54,366 bases of DNA, taken from Alphaproteobacteria bacterium. GTDB lineage: Bacteria; Pseudomonadota; Alphaproteobacteria; Caulobacterales; Maricaulaceae. Made by a program: the position numbers and the translations under genes. The notes under the pieces were generated by a model that saw only the letters and a program-made list of their open reading frames with translations, ran no database searches and was not told where the DNA came from. The stretch lies in contig JAAEZM010000008.1 in the NCBI GenBank assembly GCA_018222865.1, positions 100,732-155,097 of the forward strand. Direction: 5' to 3'. Below, in pieces: positions 34,357 to 42,422 of the stretch (position 1 is its first letter; each line of letters begins with the position of its first letter).

Positions 34357-35835
34357 ATGATGACCATGACTGATGGCAACGTCCACGAATTCACCGTTTC
34401 CGAACTCGCCGGTTCGCTCAAGCGTACCGTTGAAGACGCGTTTGGCCATGTCCGAGTGCGCGGGGAGCTGGGCCGGGTTGTCGTCGCAAAGTCCGGCCAT
34501 GTCTATTTCGACATCAAGGATGAGCGCTCCGTTATTGCCTCCATCGCCTGGAAGGGGACGGCGGCACACTTCCGCTTCAAGCCGGAAGAGGGACTTGAGG
34601 TCATTATTGAAGGCCGGATGTCGACCTATCCCGGCCGCTCGCAGTACCAGCTGATTGTCGACACGATGGAGCCGGCCGGTGCCGGAGCGCTGATGGCGCT
34701 GCTGGAAGAGCGCAAGAAACAGCTCGCTGCAGAAGGCCTGTTTGCGCCCGAGCGCAAGAAGGCGATTCCTTTTCTGCCGCGCACTATCGGTGTCGTCACC
34801 TCTCCGACCGGGGCGGTGATCCGTGATATTCTTCACCGGCTGGAAGACCGTTTTCCGCGTCACGTCCTCTTATGGCCCGTCCTGGTGCAGGGCGAGGGGG
34901 CGGACCGGCAGATCGCGGCCGCCATCCGCGGTTTCAATGCAATCGAGCCGGGCGGATCTGTGCCGCGCCCGGATGTGCTGATCGTGGCGCGCGGCGGGGG
35001 ATCCATCGAGGATCTTTGGAGTTTCAACGAGGAAGCCGTGGTGCGAGCGGCGGCTGAAAGCGATATCCCGCTGATCTCGGCTGTCGGCCATGAGACAGAT
35101 ACTACCCTGATCGATTTCGCCTCCGACCGCCGGGCGCCAACACCGACCGGTGCCGCTGAAATGGCGGTGCCGGTACGCGCCGAGCTCAAGGCGCGACTCG
35201 ATATGCTGGGGGGGCGCCTGGTCGCCGCCCTTTCGAGGACAATCGAGACCAAGCGCACGGAATTGCGCTCTGCCGCGCGAGCCTTGCCAAAACCGACGGC
35301 TCTGCTGGAGCTGAAGCGTCAACGCTTTGATATGGTCGCGGACCGTTTGGACGGAGCCTTGCTCAATCACACCGCGGAGAAGCGGGGGCGGTTGATGGTG
35401 ATGGCGGCCGGGCTGAAGCCGTCGGCGCTGAAGCGGGATATTGTGCAGAAGAGCGAGCGGCTGAAAGACCGCGGCACGCGCCTGGAACCGGCCGTAAAAC
35501 GCGTCCTCAAGGATCGTGCCCGCGAGGCCGAGAACTGGTCGGCACGGTTGAAATCGCTGAGCCATCAATCCGTGCTTTCGCGAGGCTTCGTGCTTGTCTA
35601 TGACCAGCAGGGCAAGCTGGTGCGCGACGGCAAGCATCTCAGCGCCGGGGCGAGTGTGGATCTGGAATTCGCTGATGCGCGCCGTAAAGCGGTGATTGAA
35701 GGCGGTCCGGCAGGCCTCGAGGACAGTCCGCCCGTGGTGCCATCCGAGCCAGTGGTCAAGAAACCGTCGACTGCGAATAAGGCTCGATCAAAGAAGCCGT
35801 CATCCCCATCTGATAATCAGGGGACGCTTTTTTAA
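34357..35835 (+). CDS. xseA: Exodeoxyribonuclease VII large subunit
   Basis: 492 residues. N-terminal OB-fold (about 10-105, VRVRGELGRVVVAKSGHVYFD), catalytic region (about 125-320) with PRTIGVVTSPTGAVIRDI, ARGGGSIEDLWSFNEEAV and SAVGHETDTTLIDFASD, then a long helical region and the usual C-terminal NQGTLF. Degrades single-stranded DNA with XseB, which is not in this window. The stop lies in a T/A-rich stretch 60 bases before a DUF2093 gene, a common neighbour of xseA in alphaproteobacteria. Confidence 0.96.
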   Translation: MMTMTDGNVHEFTVSELAGSLKRTVEDAFGHVRVRGELGRVVVAKSGHVYFDIKDERSVIASIAWKGTAAHFRFKPEEGLEVIIEGRMSTYPGRSQYQLIVDTMEPAGAGALMALLEERKKQLAAEGLFAPERKKAIPFLPRTIGVVTSPTGAVIRDILHRLEDRFPRHVLLWPVLVQGEGADRQIAAAIRGFNAIEPGGSVPRPDVLIVARGGGSIEDLWSFNEEAVVRAAAESDIPLISAVGHETDTTLIDFASDRRAPTPTGAAEMAVPVRAELKARLDMLGGRLVAALSRTIETKRTELRSAARALPKPTALLELKRQRFDMVADRLDGALLNHTAEKRGRLMVMAAGLKPSALKRDIVQKSERLKDRGTRLEPAVKRVLKDRAREAENWSARLKSLSHQSVLSRGFVLVYDQQGKLVRDGKHLSAGASVDLEFADARRKAVIEGGPAGLEDSPPVVPSEPVVKKPSTANKARSKKPSSPSDNQGTLF

Positions 35836-35895
35836 AAAGCTGCGATCTGATCTTGATCACTCCCGGTTCACGCGAGTCCATGCTAGAAAGTTGAT

Positions 35896-36120
35896 ATGAG
35901 CGATACCTCCTTTGATGCTGAATTCCAGGGCGAAGCCGTTCTCGAATTTGGCGATAGCGATTTCATCATTTTGAAGCCTGGCGCATTTGTGAAATGCGCG
36001 GTGACCGGAGATGCGATTGCCTTGACTGATTTGCGCTATTGGAATGTCGATGAGCAGGAAGCCTATAAGGACGCGCTGATCGCGACGGCGCGCTGGCGCG
36101 AGCTGAACGGAGAGGTCTGA
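35896..36120 (+). CDS. DUF2093 family protein
   Basis: 74 residues. The DUF2093 core is visible: EAVLEFGDSDFIILKPGAFVKC split by a short turn, CAVTGDAIALTDLRYWNVD and YKDALIATARWRE. Small cytoplasmic protein of unknown function, usually beside xseA or lipid A genes in alphaproteobacteria. Shares one base with the next gene (TGATG), so translation is coupled. Confidence 0.88.
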   Translation: MSDTSFDAEFQGEAVLEFGDSDFIILKPGAFVKCAVTGDAIALTDLRYWNVDEQEAYKDALIATARWRELNGEV

Positions 36121-37019
36121 TGATTGCGCTCCTTGCTGCACTACTGGCAACCCAACCGTCTATCGAGGCGGATCCGATTGCTGATCTGATTTCTGCGACT
36201 GGCGAGGCGAGTACGACCAACATCTCGCCGTCAGAACCGCGCGGTTGCACCGGCGACTTCATCGAAGGTGGCTTGCTTGCGTGCAACTGGGGTGTTCCGG
36301 CTCGCGTAACTCTGGGCGAACAGACCTATGACTCAGACGAAGCCTATTGGGTCTTGATCGGCATTCCGCGTCAGACACCGGCTCTGCAATCCTATCGCGT
36401 AGAGATCGACCAGGATGGCTGGACAACACTGACGGATGAAACGCGGGAAATCACCCAGCGCGAATACCGTCTCCAGCGCATTAATGGCGTGCCGCAATCC
36501 ACCGTGACGCCAGATCCCTCGACGCTGCCGCGTCGTCAGCGCGAATATGCGCAGAAGCAAGCGGCCTTCAGATCCAATTGGGACGGGACGGGCTTTCTCG
36601 ATGGTTTCATTTCGCCGACTGAGGGCGTGACCACCGGCGTTTATGGCTCGGCACGCGTCTATAATGATGGCGCAGAGCGTGGCGTTCACTGGGGAATTGA
36701 TGTCGCCAATGCTGTCGGCACACCGGTCGTCGCACCGGCTGGGGGGATTGTCACCCTGGCCGAGGCGGACATGTTCTATGAAGGTGGTCTGATCTTTATC
36801 GATCACGGCCAGGGCCTGGTCTCCGCTTTCCTGCACTTGTCCGGTGTCAGTGTTGAAGAGGGTCAGATCGTCGAACAAGGCGAGCTGATCGGTGAGATGG
36901 GCGCGACAGGCCGGTCTACGGGCTCCCATCTCGACTGGCGCGTAAAGCTGCGCAATGAGCTCTATGTCGACCCGGAACTTCTCCTGGAAATGGACCTGAC
37001 GGCGCTCTCAAACAACTAA
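36120..37019 (+). CDS. Exported M23-family peptidase (LytM/lysostaphin type)
   Basis: 299 residues. The C-terminal M23 domain (about 180-285) has GVHWGIDVANAVGTPVVAP (zinc ligands His190 and Asp194), LSAFLHLSGVSVEEGQ-like LVSAFLHLSG, and TGSHLDWRVK, where the usual HxH is His270-Leu-Asp272. The third zinc ligand would thus be Asp, a change I believe recurs in a proteobacterial subgroup. The N-terminus (MIALLAALLATQPSIEA) is a short hydrophobic leader without basic residues. The product would trim peptidoglycan cross-links or be a regulatory LytM-like factor. Confidence 0.88.
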   Translation: MIALLAALLATQPSIEADPIADLISATGEASTTNISPSEPRGCTGDFIEGGLLACNWGVPARVTLGEQTYDSDEAYWVLIGIPRQTPALQSYRVEIDQDGWTTLTDETREITQREYRLQRINGVPQSTVTPDPSTLPRRQREYAQKQAAFRSNWDGTGFLDGFISPTEGVTTGVYGSARVYNDGAERGVHWGIDVANAVGTPVVAPAGGIVTLAEADMFYEGGLIFIDHGQGLVSAFLHLSGVSVEEGQIVEQGELIGEMGATGRSTGSHLDWRVKLRNELYVDPELLLEMDLTALSNN

Positions 37020-37022
37020 TAT

Positions 37023-37038
37023 CTAGACTCTGGTCCAA
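37023..37038. promoter_or_regulatory. Operator-like site upstream of tetR-type gene
   Basis: CTAGACTCTGGTCCAA agrees at 12 of 16 positions with the perfect palindrome at 37728-37743. It lies 20 bases before the regulator ATG, where bound repressor would block its own transcription. Confidence 0.5.
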
Positions 37039-37057
37039 AATTAGAGAATCTGGCGGT

Positions 37058-37672
37058 ATGAATGATGCTGCTTCAGATATTGCGACGCCGAAACCTCTGT
37101 CCAAACGGGCTCAGGCCAATCGTGAGAAAATCTTCCTCGCCGCGATCACGCTGATCCGGGAGCGCGGCTATGACGCTGTCACCATGAGTGATATCGCCAA
37201 GGCCGCGGGTGTCGCCCGGGCCAGCGTGTTCAATCATTTCCCTGCCAAGCTGGCTTTTCTTGGCGAGTGGTTTGAGCGTTTCACCTATCAGGTTATCGAG
37301 CAGGCGAAAGCGCAGACCTCCAATAGCTGCCGTGCCCGGCTGGGCTTTTTGCTGGATGCGCTAGCTGCCGGTGCCGAGGCGAACAGGGAGATCATTGTTC
37401 ATATTGCCTCTCTGGCGATGGGGCATGGACCGCTAGCCGCCACCGAGAGTGAGCTGGATGATGCCCTGCAAATTCATTTCCTCGAGCTGATTGAGGCGGG
37501 GCAAGCCAATGGCGAGATCCGGGCGGACGTGAATCCGGGTTTTCTGGCCGATTTATTCGTGGCTCTCTTGACCGTGACTGCACATGACTGGGTCAATCGC
37601 GGTCAGGAAACCGATTTTTCAAAAGATCTAAGCGACCGTTTTGACGCTCTTTTTTCAGGGGTCGCAAAATAA
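37058..37672 (+). CDS. TetR-family transcriptional regulator
   Basis: 204 residues. N-terminal helix-turn-helix (about 15-65): ANREKIFLAAITLIRERGYD, VTMSDIAKAAGVARASVFNHF, the last part being the recognition helix. The C-terminal ligand/dimer domain is not assignable. Two copies of a similar palindrome flank the gene, one before its own start and one before the next operon (37728-37743), suggesting autoregulation and control of the downstream secreted-protein genes. Confidence 0.92.
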   Translation: MNDAASDIATPKPLSKRAQANREKIFLAAITLIRERGYDAVTMSDIAKAAGVARASVFNHFPAKLAFLGEWFERFTYQVIEQAKAQTSNSCRARLGFLLDALAAGAEANREIIVHIASLAMGHGPLAATESELDDALQIHFLELIEAGQANGEIRADVNPGFLADLFVALLTVTAHDWVNRGQETDFSKDLSDRFDALFSGVAK

Positions 37673-37727
37673 ATCAGGATTTGTGCATCCAAAGCTGAAC
37701 CACCAGGCATCTCTTATTCGACAAAAC

Positions 37728-37743
37728 TTGGACTCAAGTCCAA
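37728..37743. promoter_or_regulatory. Perfect operator palindrome before the S41-like gene
   Basis: TTGGACT, two bases, AGTCCAA: a perfect 7-2-7 inverted repeat, 32 bases before the ATG at 37776. Size and symmetry fit a TetR-dimer site, and it resembles the site before the adjacent regulator gene. Confidence 0.65.
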
Positions 37744-37775
37744 AGTTGTTTAAAGAGAGCCCGGAAGGAGTTCAC

Positions 37776-39050
37776 ATGTTCAACTGGATGCATGGCACCG
37801 CCCTTGCCCTCACGCTCGGCGTGACGGCGATGGGCGCGGCCGAGGAGCCCACCGCACCCTGGGAGGAAGATCTAGATGCCTTCCTGACCGTTTTGGTGGC
37901 AGAGCACGATAATCCCTATTTCCTGACGCCACAGATCGAGTTCGATGCAGCGATTGCCGATTATCGCGCCGCGCTATCGGATATGGACCGTGCCGAGCGT
38001 ATTGCCGGGCTGGCCCGCATCATCGCGCTGGTGGGTGATGGCCATACCTGGATGCCTATGCATGCCATGCCGTTTGACGGTCTGCCGCCAGGCCCCGGCT
38101 TTCGCTCATTGCCCGTGAGGTTTGAATGGTTTGACGAAGGCCTCTTCATCGTTGGAACCGGGCAGGCGCATGCGCACCTCTTGGGCCAGCGTGTCGAAGG
38201 CTTCGGCGACGTGTCTGCTGAAGACGTGATTTCACGTGTTATGGAGCTCTTGCCCCGCGACGCAGTGAATTTTGCGTCCGAATTTGTGGCTGAATGGTTG
38301 ATGCAGGCCGAATTGCTCGCCGCGCTTGATCTGGCCGAGAGCCCGGATGATATCCGCCTCACCCTGGCGGGCGAGGAGGTGAGCCTGCGACCGTTAGAGG
38401 CTGGTATCGCCTATGACTGGATATTCTCAGGCGACAGCGGATATGGCGCCGATGACTGGCGTATCGCCGCGGCGCAAACTCCGCTTTGGCGCGAAGCGTT
38501 TAACGGTCCCTGGCGCGTCGAGGCGCTGGAAGAAGCCGTCTATGTACAGATTACCCAAATTGGCGATGCTGCGGAGCGAAGCTATGCAGAGATGGCACGC
38601 TCTGCCGTTGCGCAGGCTCTTTTGCTCGACGAGCCGGCGCTGGTTCTGGATCTGCGGCGCTGTCTGGGCGGTGACGGAAGCTTGAATCCAGGTTTGATGG
38701 AGGCGCTTGTTTCAGTGCCGGAGCTGGAGGGCCGTATCCAGGTGCTCACCAGTCGCATGACCCATTCGGCCGCGGTCATGCTGGTTTCCGATCTCGAGCA
38801 GCAGACGTCAGCACGGTTTTATGGTCAGCCTACTGCGGACCGGCCCAATCACTATGGTGAGACCAACATCTTCGTGACGCCGAATTCGCTGCTGCCGATC
38901 ATTCACGCCAGCGAATACTACCAAACCTCCCATGCCGACGATGACCGCCGTTTTGTGACGCCGGATGTCGTTATTCCCTATCGCTTTTCAGACTATGTAG
39001 CGGGCACGGATCCGGTCCTTGCGCGCGCCCTTCAAGACCTTTCGGAGTAA
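37776..39050 (+). CDS. Secreted S41-like (tail-specific protease fold) protein
   Basis: 424 residues from the ATG at 37776, with GGAAGGAG five bases upstream; signal peptide MFNWMHGTALALTLGVTAMGAA. The first part resembles the N-terminal domain of S41 peptidases (LARIIALVGDGHTWMP). The C-terminal half has the core ALVLDLRRCLGGDGSLNPGL, then VLTSRMTHSAAVMLVSDLE, where the Ser of THSAA is in the nucleophile position, and FYGQPTADRPNHYGE. No PDZ domain is obvious. Probably a periplasmic or secreted hydrolase. Four bases separate it from the next gene, so the two form an operon. Confidence 0.82.
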   Translation: MFNWMHGTALALTLGVTAMGAAEEPTAPWEEDLDAFLTVLVAEHDNPYFLTPQIEFDAAIADYRAALSDMDRAERIAGLARIIALVGDGHTWMPMHAMPFDGLPPGPGFRSLPVRFEWFDEGLFIVGTGQAHAHLLGQRVEGFGDVSAEDVISRVMELLPRDAVNFASEFVAEWLMQAELLAALDLAESPDDIRLTLAGEEVSLRPLEAGIAYDWIFSGDSGYGADDWRIAAAQTPLWREAFNGPWRVEALEEAVYVQITQIGDAAERSYAEMARSAVAQALLLDEPALVLDLRRCLGGDGSLNPGLMEALVSVPELEGRIQVLTSRMTHSAAVMLVSDLEQQTSARFYGQPTADRPNHYGETNIFVTPNSLLPIIHASEYYQTSHADDDRRFVTPDVVIPYRFSDYVAGTDPVLARALQDLSE

Positions 39051-39054
39051 GACA

Positions 39055-39894
39055 ATGAGCACGATCAAAACTTTCCTCGCTGCCGGAACCGCGATGATGG
39101 GGCTTGCGGCCAGTGCCGGAGGCTCTACCCCCTGGACCTATGATGCCGCGGACGATCACATTGGCCGGATCTACTACTACGAACGCACGAACACAGATGG
39201 TTCGCTTGACGAGCGCGTGACCGTCTATCGGCGCAGCGCGACCCAGCTGGAAGTCTATAAGGAAAACGGGCTTTGCTATAATGCCGCGCTGGTGACCGCC
39301 GAACTCGATCTTTCAACCCTCTCAGCTCACACCATTACCGGTGGTCAGCTGCAGCCCAATGCCGAGCATGTCGAGTTTGCCTTCCTGACGACGAATGAAG
39401 AGGGGAGCCAAGTTGATATGCTGGTCCAGCTACCTGACGTCGAGATCCGGGAGGATGCGGAGATCGGAAATGAGCATTGGCACTTATTCGATTTCGATTT
39501 GGCCAGCTTTACGGTTGCCACACCGCATCTCGATAACCCTGCGGCTGGTTTCGGCTTTGGAATGGCCTTGCTCTGGGCGGATAGCAGTTCTGTCGATCCG
39601 CTCTTCTGGATGGGAGAGGTCGAAGCGGCGCACACGGGCAGCGTTTCACACCTTGGCCATCGCACGGAGCGCTATGCCCTGACCGGGTCTGCCTTCGAGT
39701 GGGAGGGCGCGTCGGGCACTCAAGGTCAGCTTTGGCTGGATGCGGATGAAGGTCACGTCGTGGACGCTATCTTCCCGGCGCCCAACCATCCCGGTTATAC
39801 CGACTTCCGTCTGCGTCTCTTGCATGTCAGCGATGGTGGTGACGTAGAATGGACTGCACTCCTGACGCGTCATTTCGAAGCCTGTGGCAACTGA
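39055..39894 (+). CDS. Secreted protein of unknown function
   Basis: 279 residues from the ATG at 39055, with GGAG seven bases upstream; signal peptide MSTIKTFLAAGTAMMGLAASA. The mature part is beta-rich with many Thr, Asp and Glu, and two cysteines (GLCYNAAL and the last residues EACGN). Patterns such as IYYYERTNTDGSLDERVTVY and GQLWLDADEGHVVDAIFP suggest a lipocalin-like or beta-barrel substrate-binding shape, but I recognise no family. Co-transcribed with the S41-like gene and probably under the TetR-type regulator; likely partner of the same pathway. Confidence 0.78.
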   Translation: MSTIKTFLAAGTAMMGLAASAGGSTPWTYDAADDHIGRIYYYERTNTDGSLDERVTVYRRSATQLEVYKENGLCYNAALVTAELDLSTLSAHTITGGQLQPNAEHVEFAFLTTNEEGSQVDMLVQLPDVEIREDAEIGNEHWHLFDFDLASFTVATPHLDNPAAGFGFGMALLWADSSSVDPLFWMGEVEAAHTGSVSHLGHRTERYALTGSAFEWEGASGTQGQLWLDADEGHVVDAIFPAPNHPGYTDFRLRLLHVSDGGDVEWTALLTRHFEACGN

Positions 39895-39923
39895 TCTCTG
39901 GCTGATTTGATAGCTCGCTGTTT

Positions 39924-39960
39924 AAGCCCCGCCGGCGCCTGCCTGGTGGGGCTTTTCTTT
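39924..39960 (+). terminator. Terminator of the S41-like operon
   Basis: AAGCCCC pairs with GGGGCTT across a GC-rich 17-base loop that can itself fold, followed by TTCTTT. Lies 30 bases after the stop. Confidence 0.85.
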
Positions 39961-40055
39961 AAATCTGCAGATTTTCGTCAGATTGCGGCCACCTCACGCA
40001 CCTAGTCTCTTGCGTGAGCGCGAGACTAGGCGTTTGATGGGAAAATATTGCGAGT

Positions 40056-41264
40056 ATGCAGGATAGTGCAATGGAATTTCACCGAACCAAACGGCTTCCA
40101 CCCTATGTTTTCGAAGAAGTGAATCGCTTGAAGGCGGATTTGCGGTCAAATGGTGCGGATATCATCGATTTCGGGATGGGAAATCCCGATCTTCCGACGC
40201 CGCAGCATATTATCGACAAGCTGAAAGAGGTATCCGAGACCCCGCGCACGAACCGCTACTCCGCCTCGCGCGGTATTCCAGGACTGCGAAAGGCCCATGC
40301 GCGCTATTATCAGAGGCGTTTTGGCGTCGAACTGGATCCGGATACAGAGACGATCGTAACGCTCGGATCCAAGGAAGGTTTTGCGAACCTCGCTCAGGCT
40401 ATTACGGCGCCGGGTGATGTAATCCTGTCCCCGGACCCATCCTACCCCATTCACACATTCGGCTTTCTCATTGCCGGCGGAGTGATCCGGCATGTGCCCG
40501 CGCCGTCTCCGGAAGACTATCTTGCCGGATTGCGGCACGCGGTTCAGCATTCTGTTCCGAAACCAATCGCCATGGTGATGTGTTTCCCGTCCAATCCGAC
40601 CGCTCAGATCGCCTCGCTGGACTATTATCGGGAAGTTGTGAAATTCGCGGAGGAGGAGGATCTCCTCATCCTCTCCGATCTGGCCTATTCCGAGATTTAT
40701 TTCGGCGATACGCCGACCCCGTCCATGCTTCAGGTTGAGGGGGCGAAAGAGCGCACGATTGAATTCACCTCCATGTCGAAAACCTACTCCATGGCCGGTT
40801 TCCGTGTCGGTTTCGCTGCCGGCTCCGCTCACCTCGTCGCAGCACTCGCACGGGTGAAATCCTATCTCGATTATGGTGCCTATACGCCAGTCCAGGTCGC
40901 CGCATGTGCCGCACTGGATGGTCCGCAGGACTGTGTCGAGGAAACGCGCGCCATCTATAAGCAGCGCCGCGATGTCTTGGTGGAGAGCTTTAGCCGGGCC
41001 GGTTGGGAAATCCCCTCGCCGGAGGCATCCATGTTCGCCTGGGCACCGCTGCCGCCGGGCTGCGAGGAAATGGGGTCACTCGCCTTTTCCAAGGCGTTGA
41101 TGGAGGAAGCGGGTGTGGCGGTCGCCCCGGGTATCGGATTTGGCGAGCATGGTGAGGGCTATGTGCGCCTGGCGCTGGTCGAGAATGAGCAGCGTATTCG
41201 TCAGGCCGCAAGAGCGGTCGGCGAGTTCCTCAAAACCCGCCAGCCGCGATTGCGTGCAGTTTAG
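40056..41264 (+). CDS. AlaC-type PLP-dependent aminotransferase
   Basis: 402 residues of fold-type I class I/II aminotransferase. Conserved pieces: RLPPYVFEEVNRLK, DIIDFGMGNPDLPTP, NRYSASRGIPGLRKA, the PLP contact region SDLAYSEIYFGD, and the Schiff-base Lys in SMSKTYSMAGFRVGFA. AlaC enzymes make alanine from pyruvate with glutamate; the related LL-DAP aminotransferase group is less likely from the RLPPYVF start. The ATG at 40071 (AGGA eight bases upstream) is an alternative start only five codons in. A monocistronic gene. Confidence 0.9.
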   Translation: MQDSAMEFHRTKRLPPYVFEEVNRLKADLRSNGADIIDFGMGNPDLPTPQHIIDKLKEVSETPRTNRYSASRGIPGLRKAHARYYQRRFGVELDPDTETIVTLGSKEGFANLAQAITAPGDVILSPDPSYPIHTFGFLIAGGVIRHVPAPSPEDYLAGLRHAVQHSVPKPIAMVMCFPSNPTAQIASLDYYREVVKFAEEEDLLILSDLAYSEIYFGDTPTPSMLQVEGAKERTIEFTSMSKTYSMAGFRVGFAAGSAHLVAALARVKSYLDYGAYTPVQVAACAALDGPQDCVEETRAIYKQRRDVLVESFSRAGWEIPSPEASMFAWAPLPPGCEEMGSLAFSKALMEEAGVAVAPGIGFGEHGEGYVRLALVENEQRIRQAARAVGEFLKTRQPRLRAV

Positions 41265-41283
41265 GCTGCGAGCAGTCTGCAGC

Positions 41284-41308
41284 GCGGTGGAGGTCTTACC
41301 TCCACCGC
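41284..41308. terminator. Perfect hairpin between convergent genes
   Basis: GCGGTGGAGGT, CTT loop, ACCTCCACCGC: an 11-bp perfect stem in the 51-base gap between convergent genes. No T-run on either strand, so a weak or factor-assisted bidirectional terminator, or an RNA 3' end stabiliser. Confidence 0.55.
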
Positions 41309-41315
41309 TGGCCGG

Positions 41316-41876
41316 CTAGAAATGAGTGCGAACTGCCGCGTGAAAAAAGCCGCCGGCCCGAGCACGGCCGCGGCGGCGGCGCATGCGGGACTGCATCACC
41401 TTGCGCGCTTCTTCCAGCGATGGCAGGTCTTCATCGCCGGATTTGAGATCTTCACGGTGCGCGCAGAATTCTGCATAGGCGTCGAGTTCCGGTGTCAGTA
41501 GGCTCGCGACGATCTCGATCATGATCGCATCATCGATATAGCCAATGCCCGGGATACGGTCGGGGATAAGGTCATCCGGCTCGGCGAAGTAAGCGAGCGC
41601 GTCGAGAACGCGGTTGCGGTCATCGCCGGACAGTTTCCAGTCCTCATCGCGCACCATGCCGACGAGCGGGTCGAGCAGCTCAAGGCGCTCTTCCACGAAG
41701 GCTGGCGGATTGGAGGCGCAGGCTTCCTTCTTCATCGCCGCCACGCTCTCGAGGATGTCTGCCTCGTTGGTGTTGCGGCCTTCGCGTGCCTTGTCCAGGC
41801 GCTTCTTGAAGAATTCAAGATCGGTCTCGGACAGTTCAAAATGAACCTTGATCGTCTCGGATTTGGAAGCGGACAT
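41316..41876 (-). CDS. YkvA-family (DUF1232) protein
   Basis: 186 residues. The DUF1232 motif is visible as ALAYFAEPDDLIPDRIPGIGYIDD split into the segments AYFAEPDDLIPD and GIGYIDDAIMIEIV. Here the family's hydrophobic helix is moderate, and the N-terminus is long and helical (LDKAREGRNTNEADILES). Tail is Arg-rich (RMRRRRGRARAGG). Function unknown; some YkvA proteins are membrane-associated. Single gene, convergent with the aminotransferase. Confidence 0.82.
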   Translation of the reverse strand: MSASKSETIKVHFELSETDLEFFKKRLDKAREGRNTNEADILESVAAMKKEACASNPPAFVEERLELLDPLVGMVRDEDWKLSGDDRNRVLDALAYFAEPDDLIPDRIPGIGYIDDAIMIEIVASLLTPELDAYAEFCAHREDLKSGDEDLPSLEEARKVMQSRMRRRRGRARAGGFFHAAVRTHF

Positions 41877-42064
41877 GAAGTCTCTCTCTCGTTTCTGAAT
41901 AATGCGGGGAAACTCACACAGGACGCGCGAGCTGCAAAGCGGGAACAGCGCTTGCGCCCTCCCTCAATAAGCCGCGACCGGTTAGCACGCAACGTCTTTA
42001 CCGGCGCTTAACCAGCCCGATCGGTTTTCACCCCGCCGCGGGTATAAGCCGCTATGATGGCCGC

Positions 42065-42283
42065 ATGAATATCGCTTTCAATACTGCCTTGGCTGGCATG
42101 ATGCAGTCCCAGGCCAATTTCAACACGGCATCTCGCAATGTCGTTGAAGCGGCCGCGAAGGATGAGGGCATTGTTGAAGCCTTGGTGGCGGTGAAGAAAG
42201 CCGAAACCACGCACGCGGCCTCCGCGGCCGTACTTAAAGCGTCCAGCGAGATGACGGACAGACTTCTAGATATAACCGTTTGA
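42065..42283 (+). CDS. Mini flagellar rod/hook-like protein (72 residues)
   Basis: Begins MNIAFNTALAGMMQSQANF, the pattern of the N-terminal helix of flagellar rod and hook proteins, and ends in EALVAVKKAETTHAASAAV with LKASSEMTDRLLDI, which resembles the C-terminal helix of FlgC/FlgG-type proteins. The middle D1/D2 domain of those 140-260 residue proteins is absent, so the product would be little more than the two axial helices. The frame is clean. A TTAACC box lies 52 bases upstream. No other flagellar structural gene is adjacent. Similar tiny rod-like proteins exist in alphaproteobacteria as I recall; role not known to me. Confidence 0.7.
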   Translation: MNIAFNTALAGMMQSQANFNTASRNVVEAAAKDEGIVEALVAVKKAETTHAASAAVLKASSEMTDRLLDITV

Positions 42284-42303
42284 TCGCACCCCAGAGCCCA
42301 GGT

Positions 42304-42376
42304 GGGCGGTGGGTGTCATCCCCCCTTCTTCGTAGTCTCCATTGGCGTGTAGTCCACAGGAGGGGGGTGACCGCCC
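42304..42376 (+). other. Long imperfect inverted repeat in the frnE leader
   Basis: GGGCGGT (42304-42310) pairs with ACCGCCC (42370-42376), then after a six-base bulge CA and a run of C (42317-42325) pair with a run of G and TG (42362-42369). The loop is about 35 bases. It sits in the 139-base gap between the mini rod gene and frnE, with no T-run after it, so a structured 5' UTR is more likely than a terminator. Confidence 0.4.
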
Positions 42377-42422
42377 GTCCAAACCCCTCGCATTTCTCCG
42401 CAAAACATCCTAACTGACGGAC

